Source: Nymphalis io | Taxonomy: Eukaryota; Arthropoda; Insecta; Lepidoptera; Nymphalidae | Reading direction: 5' to 3' | DNA length: 64,000 bases | Assembly: GCF_905147045.1 (NCBI RefSeq) | Contig: NC_065890.1 | Span: forward strand, 62,001-126,000 | Shown here: in pieces, positions 9,787-22,267 of the stretch | Layout: each line of letters begins with the position of its first letter | How positions within the stretch are numbered: the first letter of the stretch is position 1 | The notes under the pieces: generated by a model | Told to the model about the DNA's origin: nothing | Seen by the model: only the letters and a program-made list of their open reading frames with translations | The model's database searches: none | Translations under genes and position numbers: made by a program

Positions 9787-10065
9787 TAGAATAGGAAGGC
9801 GGATGAGCATATGGGCCACCCGATGGTAAGTGGTCACTAACACCCATAGACATTGGCATTGTAAGAAATGCCAACCATCGCCTACATCGCCAATGCGCCA
9901 CCAACCTTGGGAACTAAGATTTTTTGTCCCTTGTGCCTGTAATTACACTGACTCACTCACCCTTCAAACCGAAACAGAACAATATCAAGTACTGTTTTGC
10001 GGTAGAATATCTGATGAGTGGGTGGTACCTACCCAGACGAGCTTGCACAAAGCTCTACCACCAGT
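9787..10065 (-). mobile_element. SINE-A copy 1
   Basis: Full-length copy of the commonest SINE here. In sense orientation it begins ACTGGTGGTAGAGCTTTGTG and ends CCTATTCTATAAATAAATA. AGTAAAAT flanks it on the right (10062-10069) and also occurs at 9759-9766, so it may be the target duplication, although a few bases separate it from the tail on the left. Confidence 0.8.
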
Positions 10066-11402
10066 AAAATATTACAGTAAAGTTAATATTACAGTAAAGT
10101 CCATGGTTTTATTCCGTAGGCGGTCTTATAGCTCTAAATAAAATTGAGACGTACTTAATGGTAATTGAAAAAGGATTCCTAGTACCAAGGTATCCTCGAA
10201 CGTTGCTGTGTGTGTCACGTAACGAACGTGAGGACGCCATCCGAACGGCGAAGCGTCGATGTCTGCATTCGTACAAGTCGCGTCGCGTCGGCGGGCCCGT
10301 GCGTAACGAGGCGTCTGATTGCGTCCGGCGCATCACAATACACTTTTGTTGCACTTCTGTAGAGAAATAATTGGCAACACAAAAGACGTTTGCTTGTTAT
10401 AATGAGAAGGGACGCGAATAACTTTACGACGATCTATGCATTTCAATGACGCACTCTGAGTTGCACACATCGCACTTGACACTACTATGATACACGATTT
10501 TAGTTGTTTTGTAGCATTTACGGAGAAAGTTAAGATTTTAATACGGAAATATTCAGTATTCGGTATTGTTAAACTAATAATCCGTTTCAAAAAGTAATTG
10601 ACAGTTTCAATCTCAGCACAATGAACATTCCCGACGTCGACGACCCTCCCGTGTCTGTGTAGTTGCGAAGTTAAATAATATGAAGTTTCAATTGCGTGTA
10701 TTCGGTTAATAGGTTCGGCGGTAGTTCTCAACAAGTCCTAAGTAGTCTCCGAAACAGAATTTCATTAAGTTCCGCGCTGCGCTACGAGGGGCGCGGCGCG
10801 GGGTTGCGCGCGCAGGACGCAACTTTATACCTCTCGAGCGAACAACTTGTGTTTACTGCAAAGCAATTATACACTAGTCTACACGCTAATTAAACTGAAC
10901 ATGCCCTTGTATTCTCAGAGAGCGAAGTCCTAAGACGAATTAGGTTGGAATGTGTTTTTGTGGCGTCACGGACTCCCGGAGAAGAGCTCGTTTAATTGTA
11001 GACGAATTATAAGCAGATGGGAGCGATAGCGCACGACTGACTCGCGGTAATCTCGGCCGCAACGCAGAACCACTCTACTTCAGTATTGTTAAACTATTTA
11101 TTCAGCACCGCTTATTACAATTGAAATAAACAAATATATTATAGATGTAAAAAAAAAAGTTTTATACCGGTGTTACAACTATGTATCACCCACTCACCGC
11201 TTGTGATATCCCAAAACAGCAATACTTTGCCGTTTAACCATTAGTGGGACGTCAGGGACACTACTGAGTATTTTTTAAATCAATGTTTTTCAAATAGATC
11301 GCAATAATATGCACAGAATATGCACACTGGGACGCGTATACACAGTTTGTCCTTTCTTATTATTCATAGCTTTATAGAATGGTCATTTATTTACAGTAGG
11401 TA
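10066..11402. other. Spacer with GC-richer patches
   Basis: CpG-rich stretches at 10190-10330 and 10765-10825 (GGGGCGCGGCGCGGGG) might be promoter-like, but no initiator, exon or donor set supports a gene. A (TA)n run lies at 11403-11416. No repeats are recognised. Confidence 0.3.
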
Positions 11403-14400
11403 TTATATATATATATTTCTCTGGTGGTAGGATGCTAACATCCGCCTGGCTTGTTACCACCGTACGCATGGTGAAAAACTCGTGAAGTGGCTTGCAGCCG
11501 CGTTTCGAGGTCAGCCAGCGCACAGCCAGAGCCCGAGCGAGTATTGCCGCGATGGGTGTTGGTCCAATTGGAGACGGCTGTTGAACCAATGCCGGGGGAA
11601 ACTGTATTGACCTGCCGGACAGGGAGACCCGAAGAAACGGCTGTTCCGCTGGCCGCCCGTGGCATAGTACAGGGGCCCGAGCGTGCCTAACCAGCTCGTG
11701 AGGCTGCCCCACCAGGCCACGCATAATCTCGGGGTGGACCGTCGTGCCGGTTGGTGACCGGTTGGTGGGGTCCCGGCGGCCACTTCCGGGGGGGTTCGGG
11801 GGCCCTTCCGTCCGGCGGGTCAGTGTATTTTCCCTTTTGGCAACCACTTGGGGAAACACGCCTCCACGCTTTGCCCATCCCTATCGTGGCAATACATCGC
11901 TCGCTTCACGTCTCTTTTCCATTCTATTTTTCCCAAATGGCGCAACAAAACAGAAATAACGGTCGTACAGCGGTGCACACCCCCACCATACCCTCGCTGT
12001 TTGAGGTCGAGTTCTCTAACATCCGAGGACTCCACACTAACCTCAACGCTGTCCACCACCATCTCGAGACAGCACGGCCAGCAATGTTGTTTCTCACGGA
12101 GACACAAATACTCCGTCCTGCCGATACTAGCTACCTTAATTATCCCGGCTACACGCTTGAAGAATCCTTCAAAGCGAAAGCCGGAGTATGCTTGTTCGTC
12201 AGGACGGATGTTTGCTGTCACCGACTGCGCTGCTTGGAGGACCCCTCCTTCTCCATGTTGGTGGTACGTGTGGACCTGGTTCGTCAGAGCCGAGTCTACG
12301 TGTGCCTCTACAGATCCCACAATGGTGACTTGGAGACAAGCCGATTATTTGACCATCTTAGTCGGGTGGCAGATGCTGCGCAAGAGCAATTTCCTAACGC
12401 GGAATTGGTGTTTTTGAGGGATTTTAATGCTCACCACGAATCCTGGTTGAAATCCCTCAAAACTGACCATGCTGGAAGGACTGCTCATGCTTTTGCTCTC
12501 ACACATGACTTGACCCAACTGGTTGATCAGCCCACCAGGATCCCAGACATTGATGGGCAAGCACCTTCTCTACTGGACCTTCTGCTGACTTCTCACCCGG
12601 TGGAATATCAGGTTGTGGTTCAGGCTCCTCTTGGCTCTTCGGATCACAGCCTTATATCTACTAGAGTGCCACAGGCCAAGCTGCCGCCACTAGCGGTATG
12701 CAAACGTCGCGTTTGGCACTATAAGTCGGCGGATTGGGATGGTATGCGCGATTACTATGCGTCGGTCCCTTGGAAGGAACGTTGCTTCAGTGGGAATGAC
12801 CCGACAGCTGGTGCCGCTGCTGTTGCTGACGAGATCATGTTGGGAATGGAATACTACATTCCTAGCTCAGATCTCGTCAGTAGGAGTACGCGTAACCGTT
12901 GGTTCACTCGTGAATGTGCCGATGCTGTATCATCTAAGCAGGCGGCATATCGCAAGTGGATCAACGGCTGCATTAGCGGGGCATCTAACATTGACTCACT
13001 GAAAGCAAACTATAATAAAAATTCCAAGTCCTGTAGAAAGGCATACACGAGAGCGGATGCACAGCGCATTGTACAGATTGGTCATGACCTTGTTTCGCAT
13101 CCTAGGGGCTCCCGTAGCTTCTGGCGTCTGACCAAGTCTGTGCAAAACAATTTCTGCCAACCTTCGCTGCCACCGCTCAGAAATCCGGACGGATCGCTAG
13201 CTCACAGTCCGCAAGAGCAAGCTGATCTCCTGGCTAAACTCTTTGCCGACGATTCCGTCATCGACGATTGTAGTGCGCTGCCACCTACAATACCTTCATG
13301 TGGCCATACGATGCCTGACATTAAAATCAGGCAACGTGATGTGCGTGCGGAGCTGCAATCACTTGATGTACGGAAAGCTAGCGGTCCCGATGGAATACCA
13401 GCCATAGTGCTGAAGAAGTGCGCAGCGGAGCTGTCTCCTGTGTTAAAGCGCCTGTTCCAACTTTCTCTCTCTTCGGGATGTGTGCCGGAGGCTTGGAGAA
13501 GGGCTAATGTGCAAGCGGTTCCCAAAAAAGGGGATCGGTCTGACCCGGCAAATTATCGGCCAATAGCTATCACCTCAGTACTTTGTAGGGTGATGGACCG
13601 GATTTTAAACAACCAACTGATCCATTACCTAGAAGATCACTGTTTAATTAATGATCGTCAATACGGGTTTCGACCAAAACGGTCCACAGGTGATCTTCTA
13701 GCGTACGTAACACACCTCTGGGGTGAAGCTATCGACAAGCATGGAGAATCGTTGGCTGTCAGCCTCGATATCTCCAAGGCTTTCGACAGGGTCTGGCACA
13801 GAAGTCTTCTCTCCAAGCTGCCGGCATATGGTCTGCCTGCTCAGCTATGCACCTGGATTGCCAGCTTCCTACACAAGCGTAGCCTTCGTGTTTTAGTTGA
13901 TGGTTGCGCTTCACAATTCTATGTAGTGAATGCTGGGGTCCCCAGGGATCTGTGCTATCTCCCACACTCTTTCTTTTGCATATCAATGATATGCTCTCTC
14001 TTGGGAACATACATTGCTATGCAGACGATAGTACAGTGCATGGTGGATACCACGGACGCGCAGTGGCTGGGCGAGCGGAAATTGAGGAGAGGCGGAAGAA
14101 TCTTGTCATTGAACTCGATAGGACGTTAGTGCTCATCGCCAAATGGGGCTCTGATAATCTTGTTGAGTTTAATGCCAAGAAAACACAGGTATGCGCTCTC
14201 ACGGCGAAAAAGTCAACATTTTCCCCTCTTCCCTCCCTCTGTGGTACTCCGCTGGTGATGCAAAGCAAAATCGCCATGCTGGGGATTGACGTTCGCTGCG
14301 ACCTTAGTCCAAGGGATTACATCGAGGCTGTTATAAAAACAGCTTCACGGAAACTCGGAGTTCTGAACAAGGTGCGGCGCTTTTTCACGCCACAACAACT

Positions 14401-14990
14401 GTGCCTGCTGTACAAAACACAGGTACGGTCTTGCGTGGAATATTGCTCGCACCTTTGGGATGGCTCCGCTAAGTACCTACTTGAGGCCTTGGACCGGTTG
14501 CAGCGACGTGCCGTACGCATTATTGGCGATGTAAAGGTCACAAACACCCTTGAACCTTTACAGTTGCGTCGTGAGATAGCAGCACTGAGCGCTTTCTATC
14601 GACTGTATCACGGCGAGTGCTCTGAGGAATTATTCTCTCTAATTCCTGCTTCCCCCTTCCTTCTTAAGTCCACGCGAGCTGGTTCTCGATGTCACCGCCT
14701 AACTGTGACATCAATTCCATCGCGAACAAAGAAATTTGGCAACTCCTTTCTTTGTCGCACTTCCAAAAAATGGAATTCCTTACCAGCTCACGTGTTCCCC
14801 TAATCTTACAACCCGGGTTCCTTCAAACGAGGCGTGAAGAGGCATCTTGCGGGCCGGCAAGGCGAAGGCGGCTAGTGCAGAACGTTTTTCCCGTCTGTAC
14901 TGGCCGTCGTCGCGTTTGGACTCTACTACCACTTACCAACAGGTGGAGTAGAGTCATTTGCCCTCCCGGCGAATATAAAAAAAAAAAAAA
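11403..14990 (+). mobile_element. CR1/jockey-like LINE, nearly full length
   Basis: This element comprises a 5' leader (about 11420-11936), one long ORF with endonuclease and reverse transcriptase (11937-14875 with lesions), a 100-bp 3' UTR with a stem-loop (GACTCTACT 14919-14927 with AGTAGAGTC 14947-14955) and a poly(A) run at 14977-14990. AGTAGGT occurs just after the poly(A) and at 11396-11402, which fits a short target duplication. The plus-strand A tail sets the orientation. The clade assignment rests on motif style only. Confidence 0.8.
11937..14875 (+). pseudogene. LINE endonuclease/reverse transcriptase, frameshifted
   Basis: The ATG at 11937 (MAQQNRNNG) precedes an AP-endonuclease domain with FSNIRGLHTN, LTETQI, DFNAHHESW and GSSDHSL. 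The residue before DFNA is Arg where this family's endonucleases have Gly. The RT domain follows: ASGPDGIPA, NYRPIAIT, QYGFRPKRST, LDISKAFDRVW, then a frameshift near 13945-13955 that turns the expected GVPQGSV into GVPRDLC. The downstream frame continues PQGSVLSPTLF, CYADDSTVHG and the thumb/C-terminal region. An in-frame TAA at 14801-14803 removes the last 23 codons, which remain readable up to TAG at 14873-14875. The product would have nicked target DNA and copied its own RNA. With three lesions it should be inactive. The long frame open from 11751 begins in the 5' leader without ATG. Confidence 0.85.
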
Positions 14991-15379
14991 GTAGGTCATT
15001 GAAAAGAAGGCTTAAGCCTACTGCCACTTTGCTCAGACCGCGTATTAGATATTCGGTCAGCGATCAGCGACGTAGCGCGTGCGACGCGACACTCGATATA
15101 ATAATAGCGCATCCGTGTGATGTTTCCATATTCATGCGTAACACGAAGTAATGGACCGTTACTTGTCTACCTACACTAACAGAGTGCACGCATAAATCGA
15201 TATGTCGCCGCCAACTGCGTGATCATAATTTATTTACTTTATTCCACGTAGCACTCGGTACATTTGTGTTCGATAGATCAGCCTCACCCGACATCTGGAA
15301 AAAAATACAGTCATTTCTAAGGCGAGACCAAGAATCATTCTAACACATGTTTGTTGTTTATTTTATTTTTATGGAAAAC
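14991..15379. other. Spacer between two LINEs
   Basis: No gene or classified repeat is seen. A moderately CpG-rich patch lies at 15040-15120. Confidence 0.35.
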
Positions 15380-16557
15380 AAACATCTTACCCCCCTACTG
15401 GGCTCGCCAATACGCCTGCCCAGCGCGGTGAGTATGGGCAAACCCTCCTTAATGACAGATGCGCCCAAAAAAAGGCCCCCAGTTACCGGCAAGCCCGCTA
15501 GGCCCGACCAAGGTAGCGGTCGCGGTATTGGCAGGACAGGGGGTGCTAAGAATCACTGGTTCACGGCAGGCTACCGTATAAAACGACTTCACATGGCAAC
15601 GTACAATGGACGCTCGATGAGGCTGGACCATCACCTCGCCGATTTAGAAGTAGAGTTAAGTCATATAAACTGGCATATACTGGGGTTATCTGAAGTCCGA
15701 TGACAGGGGGAGGACACGATAACTCTAGAGTCCGGTAACTTACTCTACTTCCGCGAAGGTGATAACCTCTCCCAGGGTGGTGTCGGTTTTCTAGTCAAAA
15801 AGGATCTCATTAGCACCATTGTGGAAATCAGTAGTGTGTCGAACCGGGTAGCGTACCTTGTCCTAAAACTTTCCGACAGGTACTCCCTGAAGGTCGTACA
15901 GGTATATGCGCCAACTTTGACATACTCTGATGATGTGGTCGAAGCGATGTACGAGGACATCGCAAAGGCCCTCAACGACACCTCGAAGGCCCACTACAAT
16001 GTTGTTATAGGAGACTTTAATGCTAAAGTGGGAGTACAAGATAGCGGTGAATCGAAAGTCGGACCTTACGGCTTGGGCTGCAGAAATCACAGGGGGCAAA
16101 TGCTGGTAAACTTTCTCGAAGCGCAGGGGCTCTTTTTGATGAATTCTTTCTTTCAAAAGAAGCCTCAGAGGAGGTGGACCTGGCGAAGCCCCGATAACGT
16201 GACAAGGAACGAGATAGACTTTATCATTTCGAATAAAAGGCATATATTTAGAGATTTTACAGTGATCAACAGGTTTAATACCGAAAGTGATCACCGCTTG
16301 GTTCGAGGCACTCTAAATATCGACTTCAAAGCCGAAAGATCGAGAATGATGAGGTCTACTCTCCGACCTACCATGCTCCAAGCTCCAAGCGAATCGGCAA
16401 GTGCAGCGTAGGGCGCCCTCCAGCCAGGTGGACCGACGACCTTAAGAAGGTGGCGGGCACCAACTGGATGTGGAAGGCGGAGGACAAGGAGCTTTGGCGG
16501 ACCTATGTTGCAGACCTACCTAGCAGTGGACAACGATTGGCTTTTGATTGATTGATT
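15380..16557 (+). mobile_element. Internally deleted Proto2/RTE-like LINE
   Basis: The 5' leader and complete endonuclease region are joined at about 16380 directly to the extreme C-terminus (RIGKCSVGRPPARWTDDLKK), with the whole reverse transcriptase missing. The 3' end has a (TTGA)n-like tail at 16543-16557. The 3' terminal sequence is close to the minus-strand fragment at 36258-36490. It would be non-autonomous, since both template ends are kept without the RT. Confidence 0.75.
15593..16551 (+). pseudogene. LINE endonuclease remnant fused to RT C-terminus
   Basis: MATYNGRSMR starts an exonuclease/endonuclease/phosphatase-type domain: ILGLSEVR followed by TGA (15701-15703, where Trp is expected), QVYAPT, VIGDFNAKVG, RNEIDFII and ESDHRLVRG. 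After LRPTMLQ (about 16381) the sequence jumps to the family's C-terminal segment in a different frame. About 500 codons of RT are missing compared with intact relatives. The tail frame ends at TGA 16549-16551. The upstream 80 codons from 15347 read through the leader and are probably not translated. Confidence 0.75.
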
Positions 16558-17460
16558 GGGAATATACTATATATAGCTTTACTATCATATTTGAAGAATA
16601 ATTTTATATAACAATGCTACTGTGTAGGCGAGTGTAAGAAGAACACGACTCTCGGGTCTCGGGTTGTAAACATCAACAATGTGACGTATTGTTTGCTCCT
16701 CTTAAGCCATTCACAAACACCTACTGCGAGCTCTTATTGGCGAGTGCTCATCGCACAGCACTTCGTAACTCGTCTCGGCTCCCCTCGACGGGAGCCATCA
16801 CCGTGTTGCAACACGCGAGCGCTTTATTTCTTATTCTCGAAGGTGTAAGGACACTTGTTATTGCTCGCCACTTTGACGGTTCTGCCTTTTTGCTTTTTAG
16901 TCGCTGCATTTATTTATTTTATCGAAGCTAACATGTATATAAATAAGATGTATGTATATAAGATGGTGTTACAAGCTCATAAATATAGTCTAAAGTATCC
17001 CGTGATATTTTAAAATCAATGAGATATTATAAACATTCACAAAAAAATCTATTCGCTCGTACAGTACTAAGGGTTAAAAATTCGTGTTTATTATGCAACT
17101 GGTGCTTAACTCAAGGAAAACATCGTAATTATTATCATTGTGTCTTATGAAAGTCTACCACATGTATATCCAACTAACCGCTTCGGAGTAGCGTGATGAA
17201 ATAAAAACTGAACATTCTCTGTTACTTTACAATTATTCAAAACTGACTAATACTTTCACACGGATCTTTCAAATTAAGATTATATTTTAATTATATTATA
17301 AAACATTTATTTGGCTTCACATGGCCTTATACAGGGCATTTATGTGGCTAAACGCACAGCATCTAATACTTGTTTCAATCATTTCATTGCAAAATACAAG
17401 TTCCCATGGCAAAATGTCGTTCCCATGGCAAAAAAAAAAATTAAATTAAATTCATTACAC
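16558..17460. other. AT-rich spacer
   Basis: No exon, RNA gene or classified repeat is recognised. A moderately GC-rich block at 16720-16830 has no supporting signal. Confidence 0.35.
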
Positions 17461-17895
17461 AAGCGCGCCCGCACGCACGCACGCACGCACCCACACAAAA
17501 CCCACACACACAGATTTACACGCTCACATAAACACGGACATCATACCCTATTTGTACCATTTTTATATTTATTATTTCATACTTCTCAGTTTTATACATT
17601 TACTGTTTTTTTGGTTGTTTTCTACTCCATTACTATATAGTTATTTATTTTTTCTTTTTGGATGTTTTTAGAGGAATTTTATTAAATGATTAGTTGTTAT
17701 GACAACATCAATGTTCATGTAAACGGGAATGGAGGCCTGGTGTCTTGTAGAACAGGTTTTCCTATTGCAAGCTGGTGCTTGACTGACGAAGAGTGGTGTC
17801 TTCACATTATTTAGTTGATAATTAAACGTTATATGTCAAATTGTATACTTTCTGTGAAGAAATAAAATAAAATTTATTATTATTACTATTATTGC
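17461..17895 (+). repeat. Microsatellite plus probable retroposon 3' end
   Basis: A (GCAC)n/(CA)n-rich run at 17461-17515 is followed by about 350 bp ending in GAAATAAAATAAAATTTATT and an (ATT)n run (17873-17894). CA-rich 3' UTRs and ATT tails are common at LINE ends, as at 39513-39588 here, so this is likely a decayed LINE 3' UTR. No coding sequence remains. Confidence 0.4.
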
Positions 17896-18539
17896 TTACT
17901 ATGGTAATAACTTTAAACGCAGGCGTATTCACTTCTGAGACATCGTTATCTTTTATTTCAGTTCTTAAATATACTATACGAGTTCCAAAATTTATTTTCC
18001 CTCTTTTTAGAAATTTGAATAAAATGAATTAATCCAATTCCTACTATAATACTCGAAGCTGGTGCTCTTCTTGTAGCGGCAAAAGAAATAGTTGAGCGAC
18101 TGTTTATTCGTCTTAGTAACGAGTTCCCCGAAGAATAAACGGTTTTATTTTTGTACTGGAATTGTTATTTCAGACAAAGTGGATTGCTTTAAAATTGTTT
18201 TGCTTAATATACAGCGGTTTATATTTTTTCTTAAGTATCCTTTAGCAAATTATCTATTTAAATAAGTAACATATGTTTAAATTTAAATAACGAATGCATG
18301 TTATAGTAGCCGTTTTATTATCTCAAATACAGTTTGACTGTCCTGAAATACGTAAAATAAACTTACATTTTGCTTTTATTTTTTTAACTTCCTTATCAGG
18401 CGAATAGATTGATTAGTGAATGTTTATATCACATTGATTAAAAATAGCACGAGGTAAAAATCTTATTTTACCCGTACGCAGTCGGGACGGGACGGACAGC
18501 TAGTATCTTATAAATGATTTAATTCAACGACGAACCAAT
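17896..18539. other. AT-rich spacer
   Basis: Nothing recognised except GTCGGGACGGGACGGACAGCT (18481-18501) followed by AGTAT, which resembles the ends of degenerate lepidopteran repeats. Confidence 0.3.
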
Positions 18540-18749
18540 AATTACGAATGGACGTGAGGCTGACAGTGAGCCCCGAAGTCGTCATACTCGCGTCGCAGTG
18601 AGAACGCACGCACGCACACACGTTGAGTGCAATCATATACATAATATGTTGCCGTGTATATTTCCTGTTATAAGTGAGTTATAATGAGGTCGCCGGTCCC
18701 TTGGCCGCTCGACTCCCGGCGGGGAGTCGCCGCAGTGTTTCATTAGCAG
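18540..18749 (+). promoter_or_regulatory. Possible CpG-rich promoter / untranslated first exon
   Basis: A 200-bp GC-rich island in AT-rich DNA ends at a consensus splice donor (AGCA|GTAAGT, donor at 18750). It includes a 7-bp hairpin GACTCCC-GGCG-GGGAGTC at 18708-18725. This is compatible with an untranslated first exon of a plus-strand gene. No start codon with a long frame and no initiator are convincing, so the call is weak. Confidence 0.25.
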
Positions 18750-18956
18750 TAAGTCTCGCGACGCGAGCCGCACTCTATCAAATCATTGCTTACACCTTCA
18801 TAACCTTACTGTGCTTTGTAAAAATATTATAAATTAATGAGTAATTCGTGTTGACTAATAGTATGAATGTGTTGTTGCGTTTTCGTTTTCGTTAATTTTT
18901 TTATGTAAAGATAACTGGCTGCTTACATAAACTGAAGCTGAACGGAAAATATTAAC

Positions 18957-19180
18957 AACTAGCGGTTCCCGCGGTTTCACCCACGTATAACTTAAAGAAA
19001 TCACTAAGAGCAGACTTATAATATTTCAGTATGTACAATATTTTTAGTTTTATTTTCGTGGGATATTGGTATTTATTTATTTTTTGTTGCACCGACTTCC
19101 ATGATAAAATCATAGATTTCCATACAACTCATCTTTTACCTACACTTATACGCGAGTGAAGCTGCAGGCTATAGCTAGTT
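18957..19180. mobile_element. Decayed terminal-inverted-repeat element
   Basis: AACTAGCGGTTCCCGCGGTT (start 18957) and GTGAAGCTGCAGGCTATAGC (start 19156, ending CTAGTT at 19180) are imperfect inverted copies over about 24 bp. The ACTAGC...GCTAGT end style is common among degenerate lepidopteran repeats. No coding capacity remains. Confidence 0.45.
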
Positions 19181-20484
19181 TAATTTATAATATCAAAAAA
19201 CAAATGAAATGTGTATAACATATATCGTTATATTTTTTTGTAATCCGTAATACTTCGCATCGCATTTTTATCGAATAAATGTTCGACGTGATTCTTTAAA
19301 TTGACATAAAATTTTTATTTATAAACTAATTGAAATAAAACAAACACTAAATTTTAAGTGAAGTTAGCCACAATACGTTAGTGAAACACTCACTCTCAAA
19401 TCAGTTCTGTTTCTAAGATAAGCGTGCAAAAATGCACAGATGAACAGACAAAAATTCTAACAATCATTGGTTTGGGTTCTATTGCATTGATAAAGCCCGG
19501 TAATAGTTTAATTCATATATCTTCCAATCTATCCTTCCATAAAATTACCGTTTACGCTGGAAAAAAGATTTGCGGCTTAGATAGATGATCGATATCAACT
19601 TTTTAATGTTTCATTGTTGAAAATAATGTTATGGGATCCTTAGTTTTTCCCGAGCGAAGTGAATGTATTATGTTATATCTCTTGACATAAGAACGAGCTA
19701 TCGTGACATCATTAAGAAAATAGTAATTTTCCCAATAAAAACAAGCGCACCGAGCTCGTAAGATTTCATTAGCGCGGAATCTTAAGCTGCCGTAAAAAGT
19801 ATAATGTAAGAAAATAAAACTCCCTTGTGAGTGGGTTGTCAAGGCGGAGAGTCGGCGGGTCAGCGCGCGGAGCGGCCATTATGGCGTGCAATTACTCATT
19901 CTCGCATAATAGCTTTTGTTATGCCGCGTTTAATTATTTTGCTGTGGACGCGCTTTATTTAATCTTTTAATTCTGTTACTTGAGCCTTTGTCCTGGAAAA
20001 AACACCAATTGTGTCTTATTGTGTCGGGAGCTCGAGGTGTCCGCCCGGCGGCCCTTTGTTCAGAGAAACTCTTTGGAATTCGAGTTACACTGTTATCGAA
20101 TCTGCGTATTTGAAAATAATTACAGAATAGTTCATAATAATTCATATTACTAAGAAAGTATTTTTTGGAATACAATTAATTAATTTAATGGATTTTTTTA
20201 TTTACTTGCGCAGTTTTTGAACTGTTCTAATTGCTCAATTGTGAAATGGATTTGCAACTCCCATATTTGAAAATTCTTTACCTTTTTAGATTTATGTACA
20301 TTACCTCAGTTCTCACGTTATTCAATTCAAATTTTACAATTATAAGTTTTATACAATAATATTATTAATTTTTTTTTTTGCTAGAAATGACCTGGAGCCG
20401 TTTTATTTATTCCCAATGTTTGCAATCATCTAATCGCTTTGCGCTACTGAATAAAACACTGTGCCTGTAAACTACGAATTACTG
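19181..20484. other. AT-rich spacer
   Basis: No gene is recognised. A GC-rich patch at 19845-19880 includes CGGCCATTATGGCG, a near-palindrome containing GCCAT sites of the Pho/YY1 type. This is speculative. Confidence 0.3.
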
Positions 20485-20765
20485 TTACCGGCCTAGGATA
20501 CGACCGTTGATCTAGAGGTCTGGGGCAAATCCCAGGTCGGGCCAACAAAAAGTTATTGGGTTTTTCTGTCAAAAATTCTTCAGTAGCAGCCGAGAGTTTG
20601 AAAGTTGGAATTGTGTACACTCCCGTACCTCAGATAGCACGGAAAACCGTTGGTCCTGCGCCTGAACTCTTTCCGGTCCACACTTCTGGTGACCCAAGAG
20701 CTGTCGCTTATTTCGCCCAAAGGCAGAGTAGGAGTTCAGAAAAGGAATAGTGCGTCTTGGGTACA
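20485..20765 (+). mobile_element. SINE-B (tRNA-headed) copy
   Basis: The head includes GTTGATCTAGAGGTCTGGGG and a degenerate B box CAAATCCCAGGTCGGGCCAA. The body reads AAAAAGTTATTGGGTTTTTC, CAGTAGCAGCCGAGAGTTTG, TGTGTACACTCCCGTACCTC, GGTCCTGCGCCTGAACTCTT. I recognise this as a frequent lepidopteran SINE. Diverged relatives are at 31928, 40085, 45545, 60470 and 61345. The 64-codon frame inside it is not a gene. Confidence 0.7.
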
Positions 20766-22267
20766 ACGCCACAGGTAAAAATGCCACAGGACAATCTTTT
20801 AGACGGCGTGTTTTTTTCTATAAATTTGTAATGTATAGTTTGTTTTACTTTACTCTCGTATTTTCTTTTGTTTGCATCAAAAAAATCATCAGTTTCCTTA
20901 AAAAAAAGTTAATTTTGTATTTCTAACAATTTACATTTGGCGTTTCAAAATAAGAGCCAGGAGAGCTAATTTGAAATATGACCAGCTGTTTAGCCGTTAG
21001 CTAGTTCGTTAAGATGAATCTTAGCGTTTTGAATTGTTCATGTATTAAATATTTTGTCTCTTGATAAATTTTATCTGATTTCATGCATGACGTTGAACAA
21101 AAACATTGTAAAGCCTGCGTCTGGCTAAAGATATTCTATGCCAGGTGGATGGGTATTTTGGGTGGTTGAACAAGCATCAATTACTTCGCATTAACAAGAG
21201 ACGAACTCTGATTGTTGACGAGGTGTTATTTTAATTAAAACAATAAAATAAACAGAACAACGTGTAGTTTTATGTTGAAGAAAGAAGTTTAAAAATGTAG
21301 TCATCAAATACTTTTACGTGATGTTAGTCGGTGCTAGTTCTTGGCCTGCAATTTCGCGTCTTCCGCGCGCTTGTCTCTCAGATTTTTACTTACAATTTAT
21401 TGCATTCTCCGCTCCGAGCCGCGCCTCAGCGACTAATAACAGACATCAGACGCGCTTCGTAAATGAGTCGGTGGCTTTTGCCTCGGAAGTAATCTTGTTT
21501 GAGTTTCTACGATAAATGTTGCTTCGCGACAAGTAAACTGTTTCTCGTTGACAATTTTCTCTTCGAAATGCAGATATTTTTAATCATAAGAACGGGGTTT
21601 GTAAACTAATTTCAGGTGATTATTGTCATGATTTTTTTGTATTAAAATTATTTTTGGATTATATTAGACGATTGTGAGGAATAAAATCACTAATTATATA
21701 GTTCTGCCCATAGTTCGTGTATTTACGCTGGAACACTCATCATTTGTGTTTGCTTAACGTAACAGTTTTTAGTTTTGAATTTCAGTGTGAGTTTCCGTGA
21801 TTCGACTGTGAATATCGTGACTACAGCACAGTTTCGTTATTGATGGAGGAATCTGAAAGCCGCAGCCAGTATTTATCAATCACTCAATTTGCGATGCCGC
21901 AGCGATATCATCACGTCACCAGAGACAAATCAATTGAAGCGAAAGCATCGCGTTTCTCTTTTTTTCATTCTAACAGACGTAATGTCCAGTATTTCTCTTT
22001 AATTATTGTTAGTGTTTTTGAAATCGCATTTAAGATTAAGTACTTCTAAATTCGCATAGTGAAAATACAAAAATTGAGAGCAGACTTACCGTGAGCCTGT
22101 GATCGCAATTATAGTATTTGGACTACTTGTATGCTATACAACGTAATATTTGCGTGTGTACATAAATATGATTCTATTTTTTTTAAAGCAACTCAACTCT
22201 TACATAATATTTACAATAGGTATATACATGTATGTGTGTGTAATAAAGATAGTGGAACAATTCTTAG
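20766..22267. other. Spacer upstream of a candidate exon
   Basis: TTTCAGTGTGAG at 21781-21792 resembles an arthropod TCAGT initiator. It is followed by an ATG at 21843 (MEESESRSQYLS...), but no good donor follows, so a first exon here is only possible. The remainder is AT-rich. Confidence 0.25.

Noticed and set aside
13940..13960. Programmed ribosomal frameshift in the first LINE RT
   Set aside because: No slippery heptamer or conserved architecture is seen, and other disabling changes (endonuclease Gly to Arg, early TAA) indicate decay.
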